This document shows positions 1 through 5,255 of a DNA stretch of 5,626 bases, piece after piece (the stretch's first letter is position 1; every line of letters begins with the position of its first letter). This stretch comes from DASUME01 sp041179425 (lineage in GTDB: Bacteria > Myxococcota_A > Polyangia > Polyangiales > DASUME01). The stretch covers positions 1-5,626 of the forward strand of contig JBEGTL010000553.1 in the NCBI GenBank assembly GCA_041179425.1, read 5' to 3'. The notes under the pieces are model-generated. The model had not been told where the DNA came from and made no database searches. It saw only the letters and a list, made by a program, of their open reading frames with translations. Made by a program: the position numbers and the translations under genes.

Positions 1-882
1 GAGGTCCGCGCGGAACGTCCCGATGTTGGTGGCGTTGCGTAGGTCGCGGTGCGTGGCCGCGATCACGCGCACGTCTACGCTGCGCTCTCGGCTCCCGCCC
101 ACACGCTTGAAGCGCCTGCGCTCGAGCACGCCGAGCAGCATGGGCTGAAGCTCGAGGGGAAGCTCACCTATCTCATCGAGGAAGACCGTGCCGCCGTGGG
201 CTCGCTCGAACGCACCTGCGCGCTCGCCCTGTGCACCGGTGAACGCGCCGCGCTCGTGGCCAAACAGCTCGGAGGCGATGAGCGTGGGCGCCATGGAGCC
301 GCAGTCGACGACCTCGAACGGACCTTGTGCTCGCTCGCTCTGGTCGTGCAGGGCACGCGCCAGGACTTCTTTGCCCGTGCCGGTCTCGCCGTGTAACAAC
401 ACCGTGACCTGTGAGCGAGCCAGCAGCGCGACGGTGCGCAGGACTTCGCGCATGGCTCGGCTCTTGGCGACGACGCCTTCGATCTCCGGCTGTTCTTCGA
501 TCTCGGAGCGCAACACGGGGCCGACTTCGGCGTCGGCCTCGAGCCGAAGCGTGGCCGCGCCCACCGTGATGGTGTTGCCCGGCCGCACGAAGACACGTTC
601 GACGCGTGTGTCGCCCACGTACGTGCCGTTGAGGCTGTCGAGGTCGCGCACCTCGATGTCGAACCGACGCAGGCGCAACTCCACGTGATAGCGGCTGACG
701 GTGATGTCGTTGAGCGCGAGCTGATTGTCGGGTGACTTGCCGATACTGAAGGCGCGCCCGGGCGACAGCTCGATCTGTTTGCCGGCATCCACGCCACTGG
801 TGACGACCGCGATCACACGCTTGAGCGAAGGCGCGGAGCGGACGAGCGCTTGGACGGTCTTCTCTTCTTCACCGGTCTGCAC
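1..882 (-). CDS. FHA-domain sigma-54 enhancer-binding protein (partial, C-terminus off the window)
   Basis: Transcriptional activator that would use ATP hydrolysis to open sigma-54 RNA polymerase complexes in the cytoplasm. The visible 294 codons start at GTG 880-882 and stay open to base 1. Residues ~25-115 form an FHA (phospho-threonine-binding) domain with IGKSPDNQL (47-55), SRYH (63-66) and NGTYV (85-89). The usual Arg after the first Gly is Lys49. Residues ~133-294 are the sigma-54 AAA+ domain: Walker A GETGTGKE (165-172), the sigma-54 contact loop GAFTGA (212-217), Walker B GTVFLDE (231-237), and ATHRDL...FRADL at the cut edge. The arginine fingers and the expected Fis-type HTH lie beyond the window. 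The GTG start was chosen because AGAGG sits 6 nt upstream, the reading begins just before the FHA fold, and the nearby alternative GTG hits a stop. It is divergent from the cytochrome operon, whose promoter is sigma-54 type, so it is probably that operon's activator. The family assignment is very secure; the target is inferred. Confidence 0.96.
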   Translation of the reverse strand, partial: MQTGEEEKTVQALVRSAPSLKRVIAVVTSGVDAGKQIELSPGRAFSIGKSPDNQLALNDITVSRYHVELRLRRFDIEVRDLDSLNGTYVGDTRVERVFVRPGNTITVGAATLRLEADAEVGPVLRSEIEEQPEIEGVVAKSRAMREVLRTVALLARSQVTVLLHGETGTGKEVLARALHDQSERAQGPFEVVDCGSMAPTLIASELFGHERGAFTGAQGERAGAFERAHGGTVFLDEIGELPLELQPMLLGVLERRRFKRVGGSRERSVDVRVIAATHRDLRNATNIGTFRADL

Positions 883-888
883 CGTACA

Positions 889-893
889 CCTCT
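889..893 (-). promoter_or_regulatory. Ribosome binding site of the FHA activator gene
   Basis: On the minus strand the sequence AGAGG lies 6 nt before GTG 880-882. It supports this non-ATG start over the overlapping GTG a few bases upstream, whose frame stops after six codons. No in-frame ATG exists nearby. Confidence 0.7.
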
Positions 894-919
894 GAGTGTC
901 TGAGTCCGCGGCCAGACTG

Positions 920-950
920 CCAGCATACGTCCGTGCTGGGAAGCAGCACG
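920..950. repeat. Two overlapping, mutually exclusive inverted repeats in the activator-side leader
   Basis: CCAGCA (920-925) pairs with TGCTGG (934-939) across an 8-nt loop. CGTGCTG (932-938) pairs with CAGCACG (944-950) across GGAAG. The two stems share bases 934-938, so in RNA only one can form at a time. They lie 38-68 bp upstream of the GTG start of the minus-strand activator gene, so they may be in its leader or be a protein-binding dyad. There is no U-tract on the minus strand that would make a classic terminator. The function is unknown. Confidence 0.45.
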
Positions 951-1000
951 ATGGCCCCACCTCCGCGCACATCGTTGCGCAAGCACCCAGGAGCGAAGCT

Positions 1001-1041
1001 CCAACAGCGCTCGAAGCATGCCTGTTGGATGTCCCCAACAG
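1001..1041. promoter_or_regulatory. Candidate activator-binding site: three CCAACAG heptamers
   Basis: Exact copies of CCAACAG occur at 1001-1007 and 1035-1041, with its reverse complement CTGTTGG at 1022-1028. The second and third copies form a 7-bp inverted repeat around a 6-nt centre (1022-1041). The first and second are centred 21 bp apart, about two helical turns. Relative to the predicted start at about 1151 the sites span roughly -150 to -110, the usual place for sigma-54 enhancer sites. I infer that the divergently encoded activator binds here. Its DNA-binding domain is outside the window, so this cannot be tested from the protein. Confidence 0.55.
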
Positions 1042-1076
1042 CAGCGCGTAAGAGCGCGACGCCGACACTTTGGGTG

Positions 1077-1102
1077 TGCCGACAATTGCCGATAAATGCC
1101 GA
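1077..1102 (+). repeat. Three TGCCGA direct repeats with 10-bp period
   Basis: TGCCGA occurs exactly at 1077-1082, 1087-1092 and 1097-1102, each followed by four A/T-rich bases. A related CGCCGA lies at 1060-1065. The 10-bp period puts the copies on one face of the helix. The patch lies between the CCAACAG sites and the sigma-54 promoter (about -74 to -49). It could be a second regulator's site or a bent segment that helps looping. I looked for an IHF consensus here and did not find a good one. Confidence 0.5.
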
Positions 1103-1124
1103 AAAAATAGCACGCAGGAGCACG

Positions 1125-1140
1125 TGGTACGCAGGTTGCT
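1125..1140 (+). promoter_or_regulatory. Sigma-54 (-24/-12) promoter of the cytochrome operon
   Basis: TGGTACG-CAGG-TTGCT matches the sigma-54 consensus TGGCACG-N4-TTGCW at every position but one (T for C at position 4, a tolerated pyrimidine). The GG (1126-1127) and GC (1138-1139) have the obligatory spacing. With GC at -13/-12 the start falls near 1151, leaving a leader of about 44 nt before ATG 1195. It faces the four-gene operon and sits opposite a sigma-54 activator gene, which strengthens the call. Confidence 0.85.
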
Positions 1141-1158
1141 CTGAACCCCTCCGAACGA

Positions 1159-1173
1159 CGCCGAACTTCGGCG
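1159..1173 (+). repeat. Perfect 15-bp palindrome in the operon leader
   Basis: CGCCGAA and TTCGGCG flank a single central C. It begins about 9 nt downstream of the predicted transcription start and ends 9 nt before the Shine-Dalgarno sequence. It could be an operator, or in RNA a short hairpin of CGCCG/CGGCG with a 5-nt loop. CCGAAC also occurs 10 bp earlier (1151-1156). The role is unknown. Confidence 0.4.
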
Positions 1174-1182
1174 CTCGAGCAC

Positions 1183-1189
1183 GGAGGAG
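1183..1189 (+). promoter_or_regulatory. Ribosome binding site of the di-haem cytochrome gene
   Basis: GGAGGAG lies 5 nt before ATG 1195 and fixes that start. The lipoprotein signal peptide follows directly. Confidence 0.85.
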
Positions 1190-1194
1190 AGCCG

Positions 1195-3174
1195 ATGACC
1201 TTACCGAGCACGACGACTGGCCGTCTTTATCCGAGCCGCACGACAGCGACCTTGTTCGCTCTCCTCGGTCTGACTGCATGCGACACCTTGGTGGGAGAGG
1301 GACCGGTGACGCCCACCGATCAAACGGGCTACGGAGCCGCGCGCGCGCCGGAGGACGGCGGTTCTCCGAGTGTCGTGTGGGCACCGGACGCCGCGGTCAG
1401 CGTCGGCACTGCCAGCAAGCCGGTGACGGTGCCACTTGGACCGTGTGGACAGGCCGCGCTCAAGGCGGAAGCCACGCTGCAGAGCTATTGCGGCAGCTGC
1501 CACGGCGCGGCGTCGGTAGGCAAGGGCGGGTTCAAGACCGTGCTCGATGTCCCCGCGTTGCTCGCCAGCGGCAAGGTCGTTCCGATGCAGGCCGAGAGCT
1601 CGCCGCTCTACAAACGCATCTCGAGCGGCACCATGCCCCCAGCCGACGTGCAGAAGCGACCGGCGGCCGCGGACGTGCAGTCGATCGCCGACTGGATCCA
1701 GTGCGGTGCGAAGGACTGGGCGGCAGCGCCGGTTGCATCGTTCTCTTTCGTCGGCATCGACGACCGGCTGCGCGTGGTGCTCTCGGACCTGCGCGCCTTG
1801 CCCAACCCGGTGGACCGTCAGCGCATGCGTTACTTCGATCTGTCGACGCTCGCAAACGCTGGCTACACGGACGAACAGCTCCAGGTCTACCGCGAGTCCG
1901 TCTCGTTCTTGATCAACAGCTTGTCGCGCGGTCGCGACGTGGTGGCACCGGTCGCCATCGACGCAGACAAGCTGCTCTACCGCATCGATCTGCGCGACTA
2001 CCTGTGGGACGCCGCGAGCTGGAACCAGCTGGAGCGCGTGTACCCCTACGCGGTCAACTACAACCAGGACTCGCGGCTGTTCCCGTACGACGAGGTCAGC
2101 GCCGACCAGGTTCGGCGCGAGACGGGGACCCAGATCCCGGTCATCCAGGGCGACTGGTTTTTGTCGCACGGCAGTCGTCCGCCGCTCTATCACGACTTGC
2201 TGAAGCTGCCGGGCACACTCGCGGAGCTGGAGACGCAGCTCGGTGTCGACATCGACACCGACGTGGCCACCGAGCAGGCCCTGCGCGCAGGCTTCAAGAA
2301 CGCTGGTCCTTCGCAGAACAACCGCGTGATTCAGCGTCACGAGCTGAGTGGCAACCGCGGCGCACTGTGGCTGAGCTTCGACTTCTCCAACAACCTCGAC
2401 CGCAAAAACGTCTTCGCGCACCCGCTCGACTTTCAGCAAGACGGCGGCGAGCTGATCTTCAACCTGGAAAATGGCCTGCAAGGCTACTTCGTCATCAACG
2501 CGGCGGGGCGTCGGCTCGACAAGGCGCCCAACAACGTGGTGCAAGACCCGCTCTCGCGCGACGGAGCGGTGGAGAACGGCATCTCGTGCATGGGCTGCCA
2601 TCAAGAAGAGGGCCAGCTGCTCAAGTCCGACGAGGTGCGCAGCTTCGTGCTGAACACCGGCGCGAGCGCCGCTGAGACCGAGCGTGTGCTTGCGCTGTAC
2701 GTCGAGGCGCCGGTGCTGAGCGCGGCCTTCAGCGAGGACCAGAACCGTTACCGCAGCGCACGCGCCGACCTCTCCATCCAGAACGTCAACAGTAAGACCT
2801 TTCACCTGCTCGACGACACGCACCAGGGCGTGATCGACATCAACGGCGTAGCGGGTGCCATCGGCATTCAGACGGCCGCGCTGATTCGTGCGCTCGATGC
2901 ATCTCCGCAGGCCTTTCCGCAAGCCATCGTGACGCTGCGCGAGACGGGCGGTGGCGTGCAGCGCGACGCCTTCGAGGACGTGATTGCGGACTTGGTACGT
3001 GCGCTGGGCCTCGGCTCGCAGCTCTTGGCGCGCGGCTCGAGCGTGGGGAGCACGACGCCCGTCGAGCGACCCGTCGTCCCGACTCCCCCCGCGACCACGG
3101 TCGATGCAGGAGTCGCAGCCGGAGTGGACGCCGGCAGCCCCACCAACAACCGAGACGGCGGCCGTCGTCGTTGA
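1195..3174 (+). CDS. Di-haem c-type cytochrome lipoprotein, 659 aa
   Basis: Exported redox lipoprotein, first gene of the operon. A signal peptide (residues 1-28, with R10 and R15 before a hydrophobic stretch) ends in the lipobox LTAC, giving lipid-modified Cys29. A Gly/Ala/Pro-rich tether runs to about residue 80. Residues ~84-175 form a cytochrome c-like domain with CGSCH (99-103) and GTMPP, whose Met147 is the likely distal haem ligand. C84 and C170 flank the domain and may form a disulfide. Residues ~180-460 are a long domain with the signatures RIDLRDY, GDWF (319-322), RPPLYHDLL and NGLQGYFVINAAGRR. A second haem motif CMGCH follows at 465-469. From memory, uncharacterised multi-domain cytochromes of planctomycetes and myxobacteria share this middle region, but I know no assigned function. 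The tail ends in VDAG-rich low complexity and RRR. Haem attachment by the Ccm system would occur in the periplasm. The electron partner is unknown; the next genes are natural candidates. Confidence 0.93.
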   Translation: MTLPSTTTGRLYPSRTTATLFALLGLTACDTLVGEGPVTPTDQTGYGAARAPEDGGSPSVVWAPDAAVSVGTASKPVTVPLGPCGQAALKAEATLQSYCGSCHGAASVGKGGFKTVLDVPALLASGKVVPMQAESSPLYKRISSGTMPPADVQKRPAAADVQSIADWIQCGAKDWAAAPVASFSFVGIDDRLRVVLSDLRALPNPVDRQRMRYFDLSTLANAGYTDEQLQVYRESVSFLINSLSRGRDVVAPVAIDADKLLYRIDLRDYLWDAASWNQLERVYPYAVNYNQDSRLFPYDEVSADQVRRETGTQIPVIQGDWFLSHGSRPPLYHDLLKLPGTLAELETQLGVDIDTDVATEQALRAGFKNAGPSQNNRVIQRHELSGNRGALWLSFDFSNNLDRKNVFAHPLDFQQDGGELIFNLENGLQGYFVINAAGRRLDKAPNNVVQDPLSRDGAVENGISCMGCHQEEGQLLKSDEVRSFVLNTGASAAETERVLALYVEAPVLSAAFSEDQNRYRSARADLSIQNVNSKTFHLLDDTHQGVIDINGVAGAIGIQTAALIRALDASPQAFPQAIVTLRETGGGVQRDAFEDVIADLVRALGLGSQLLARGSSVGSTTPVERPVVPTPPATTVDAGVAAGVDAGSPTNNRDGGRRR

Positions 3175-3197
3175 GCGAACTGAACAGGCGACCGAGC

Positions 3198-3203
3198 AGG
3201 AGG
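3198..3203 (+). promoter_or_regulatory. Ribosome binding site fixing the barrel-protein start
   Basis: AGGAGG, a perfect Shine-Dalgarno core, lies 5 nt before ATG 3209. It decides the start against an upstream in-frame ATG at 2984 that would overlap the cytochrome gene by about 190 bp and bury the signal peptide. Confidence 0.88.
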
Positions 3204-3208
3204 ACGAC

Positions 3209-4588
3209 ATGGGACCCAAGCTGAGCATTCTGCTGACCTTACTGTTGAGCAGCTCATTCGTGGCTGGCGCACGCGCCGAGTCGAGGATCGCGGTGCACGA
3301 CTTCTACGGACCCGAGGCGGCCGAGCTGCGCGACCGTGTGGCCGCTCTGCTCACCAACCAAGAGGGGGTGACGGTGGCTGCCAAGAGTGAGATCGATCGC
3401 CTGGCGACCGAGCTGCACACGGACCCCTTTACGCCCGAGGGCCGCAGGCTCATCTCGCGACCGGCGCAGCTGTCTGCGTGGCTGACCGGGGTGGTCGAGA
3501 TCGAGAGGCGGCGCGTGCGCCTGACGATCATCGTGTACGACGGTGCAGATCACACCCGGATGGGTCGCGTGGTGATCAAGGCGCGCAGCGTCCGCAAGCT
3601 CAAGGCGCAGCTCAAGACGCGGCTGTGGGAAGAGCTTCGTGCGCCCATCCTCGCCTCGCTGTCGCCCTTGCCTCCGGGGCGGGCACCTATCGAGACCACT
3701 GCGAGCGACGTGTCGGCGGTCGCTTCGAGCGAGCCGCACGTGACAACGAAGGCGGTCGAAGGAGTCCGCAGCGCGCCCACCCACGCGGCGTACATGGAGC
3801 CGGCCGAGGGGCTGACCGTGTCGCGCTTCGGCGGTGGACAACGCGACGACTCGGCCGCGGAGGCGAGGAAGCGGGGCCAGCACAAAGACCCGCTGCGCGT
3901 CTCGCTCGGCTTTGGCAGCCCGCGCCGCAGCCTCCGCTACAGCGACCCACTGTCGAGTGGTCTCAACGACTATCAGCTCGGTGGCAGCCTGCTGCTCGAC
4001 GCCGCGGTGGCCTACTATCCGGCGCAGCACTTCACCATTGCATGGCCATCGTACTTTGGTCTCGACCTCGCCGCGCAAGGAGCGCTCGGCGCTTCGAGTA
4101 AGGACTCGTTCGGCAACCGCTACGACTCGCACTACGACGCGTATCGTGTTGGCGTCCGTGGTCGTGTCCCGGTGGGTGCGCACTTCGTGAGTGCGTTCGT
4201 CGGCTACACGCTGCTTCGCGGGTCTGTCTCGGCAGAACCGAGCGAGACCACGGTGAAGACGCCCGGCGTCGACTACCGCGCACTCCGCAGCGGCGTGGGC
4301 ACCGAGCTCAAGGTGGTCGACGGGATGACGGTCGCTGCCGACGTCGCTTGGCTCAACATGCTCTCCGTGGGCGAGCTGGGTACGTGGTTCCCACGCGCAA
4401 CGGCCAGTGGGTTCGAGCTGGCTGTGCAGGCGAACTACGCACTGACGGAGCACTTCTTTGCGCGTGTCGCCGGCTCCTATCGGCGAGCGGTGTTCGACTT
4501 CCATGCGCAGCCTGGCGACCAGCGCGTGGCAGGCGGTGCGACCGACGACGTACTGACGCTGTCCGCAGGCGCGGGGGTGAGCCTGTGA
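3209..4588 (+). CDS. Exported two-domain protein: periplasmic N-domain plus predicted outer-membrane beta-barrel, 459 aa
   Basis: I do not recognise a named family. A Sec signal peptide (residues 1-23; lysine at 4, hydrophobic LSILLTLLLSSSFV, cleavage motif ARA before E24) is followed by a roughly 130-residue domain. This opens RIAVHDFYGPEAAELRDRV and has a pattern like the TolB-N/CsgG-type alpha/beta domains (beta-strand IAVxDF, then helix, then GVVEIE...VRLTIIVYDG). Residues ~155-228 are a polar, Ser/Ala/Glu-rich linker. From about 229 to the end, alternating polar/apolar strands rich in Gly and Tyr, with short turns, suggest a small barrel of perhaps 8-10 strands. Examples are LRVSLGFG, YRVGVRGRVPV, FVSAFVGYTLL, TVAADVAWLNML, FELAVQANYAL and FFARVAGSYRRAVFDF. 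The last residue is Leu rather than the usual aromatic. It lies 34 bp after the cytochrome gene and overlaps the next gene by 4 bp. It may anchor or accompany the haem lipoproteins at the outer membrane (inference). It is much shorter than MtrB-type barrels. Confidence 0.82.
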   Translation: MGPKLSILLTLLLSSSFVAGARAESRIAVHDFYGPEAAELRDRVAALLTNQEGVTVAAKSEIDRLATELHTDPFTPEGRRLISRPAQLSAWLTGVVEIERRRVRLTIIVYDGADHTRMGRVVIKARSVRKLKAQLKTRLWEELRAPILASLSPLPPGRAPIETTASDVSAVASSEPHVTTKAVEGVRSAPTHAAYMEPAEGLTVSRFGGGQRDDSAAEARKRGQHKDPLRVSLGFGSPRRSLRYSDPLSSGLNDYQLGGSLLLDAAVAYYPAQHFTIAWPSYFGLDLAAQGALGASSKDSFGNRYDSHYDAYRVGVRGRVPVGAHFVSAFVGYTLLRGSVSAEPSETTVKTPGVDYRALRSGVGTELKVVDGMTVAADVAWLNMLSVGELGTWFPRATASGFELAVQANYALTEHFFARVAGSYRRAVFDFHAQPGDQRVAGGATDDVLTLSAGAGVSL

Positions 4589-5223
4589 GCCCGCACAAAC
4601 GAGTGGGTGCACGCGACTTCGTCCTCACGGCGGCAGTCCTGTCCTGGGTCGGCTGCGCAGGCACCATCGACGATCCCTCGCGCTTCGAACTCGGCGCTTC
4701 GGGAGCCGGTGCAGAACCAACCGCGGCCGTGATCGATGCGGGTGCGCGCGACGCGGCGTGGGTGGCGGCGGGCGGTGGCTGGAGTCCGACGAGCCCGCCG
4801 CCGGTCGATGCGTCGACGCGCGCGCCCTGGCCCGCCGACGCCGGAGACGGCGGTGCATGGCAAGTCGACGCTGCCGTTCGTGACGCCGGGAGCGCAGCTG
4901 CCCCCGACGCGAGTGCGGACGCGGGCGCGGGCTGCAACTTCAAGGCGTTGATGTTGACCAAGTGTGGCAACGCCACCTGCCACGGCGGACCGTCCGCGGG
5001 GGCTGGCCTCGATCTGACTACGGACGGACTTGCCCAACGCGTGGCAGGCCGACGGGGCTCGGACGCCTGCGCTAGCTACCTGCTGATCGATACCGCCGTG
5101 CCGGACCAGAGCGCGCTCTACCTCAAGGTCACGGATCACGCGTGCGGCGTGCGTATGCCCCTCGGCGGCACGCTCAGTAGCCCCGAACAGCAGTGCATTC
5201 TGCAGTGGATCGACAAGCTCTGA
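4585..5223 (+). CDS. Cytochrome-like lipoprotein with CX4CH motif, 212 aa
   Basis: Starts at GTG 4585 inside the GTGA that contains the previous gene's stop, so translation is probably coupled; GGGGGTG lies about 5 nt upstream. The positive N-terminus (HKR, R10), hydrophobic FVLTAAVLSWVG and lipobox VGC give lipid-modified Cys24. Residues ~28-115 are an Ala/Asp/Gly-rich tether with many DAG, DAA and DAS tripeptides. Residues ~117-212 resemble a small c-type cytochrome domain: C117, then CGNATCH (127-133), that is CX4CH instead of CXXCH, then Met191 in RMPLGG as a likely distal ligand, ending in CILQWIDKL. C117, C162, C187 and C204 could form two disulfides. The order Cys-AL-C..CHG...MP...C..WI parallels the first cytochrome domain of the operon's first gene. 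Whether haem is covalently bound is not certain. An extended upstream reading to 4348 is rejected because it would overlap the barrel gene heavily and lose the signal peptide. Confidence 0.87.
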   Translation: MSPHKRVGARDFVLTAAVLSWVGCAGTIDDPSRFELGASGAGAEPTAAVIDAGARDAAWVAAGGGWSPTSPPPVDASTRAPWPADAGDGGAWQVDAAVRDAGSAAAPDASADAGAGCNFKALMLTKCGNATCHGGPSAGAGLDLTTDGLAQRVAGRRGSDACASYLLIDTAVPDQSALYLKVTDHACGVRMPLGGTLSSPEQQCILQWIDKL

Positions 5224-5240
5224 AAGAACGGCGTGATCAC

Positions 5241-5247
5241 GAGAGGA
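5241..5247 (+). promoter_or_regulatory. Ribosome binding site of the YxFxxD lipoprotein gene
   Basis: GAGAGGA lies 8 nt before ATG 5256. An in-frame stop (5253-5255) directly precedes the ATG, so no earlier start is possible. Confidence 0.7.
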
Positions 5248-5255
5248 CGACGTGA

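Larger units (their letters stand above)
883..1194. promoter_or_regulatory. Divergent intergenic regulatory region
   Basis: This 312-bp gap separates the minus-strand activator from the plus-strand operon and holds no convincing gene. From left to right it has two overlapping dyads (920-950), three CCAACAG heptamers (1001-1041), a 10-bp-phased TGCCGA repeat within a relatively A/T-rich patch (about 1077-1110), a sigma-54 promoter (1125-1140), a short palindrome (1159-1173) and the operon's ribosome binding site. This order matches textbook sigma-54 control regions, with the activator site 100-150 bp upstream of the start. I could not identify a convincing promoter for the minus-strand activator gene. 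Confidence 0.85.

Noticed and set aside
168..797. Minus-strand open frame of 209 codons within the activator gene
   Set aside because: It lies in a different frame from the FHA/AAA+ reading, is Ser/Arg/Ala-rich and has no domain.
883..1120. Sigma-54 or sigma-70 promoter for the minus-strand activator gene
   Set aside because: No minus-strand -24/-12 match was seen, and TATGCT near 925-930 lacks a proper -35 partner at 17 bp.
933..2675. Long plus-strand open frame (580 codons) overlapping the regulatory region and the di-haem gene
   Set aside because: Arg/Ala/Gly-rich composition without domains. It is a high-GC shadow of the gene at 1195-3174, which has a ribosome binding site, signal peptide and haem motifs.
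2984..3208. Upstream in-frame start for the barrel protein at 2984
   Set aside because: It would overlap the di-haem gene by about 190 bp and place 75 Arg/Ser-rich residues ahead of a clear signal peptide; AGGAGG fixes the start at 3209.
1201..3228. Minus-strand open frame of 675 codons antisense to the di-haem gene
   Set aside because: No recognisable motifs and biased Arg/Val/Leu composition; it mirrors the codon bias of the sense gene.
4348..4584. Upstream in-frame start for the CX4CH lipoprotein at 4348
   Set aside because: It would overlap the barrel gene and bury the lipoprotein signal peptide; the GTG at 4585 is directly followed by that signal.
3254..4612. Minus-strand open frame of 452 codons antisense to the barrel gene
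   Set aside because: Shadow of a well-supported sense gene with signal peptide and ribosome binding site; no motifs of its own.
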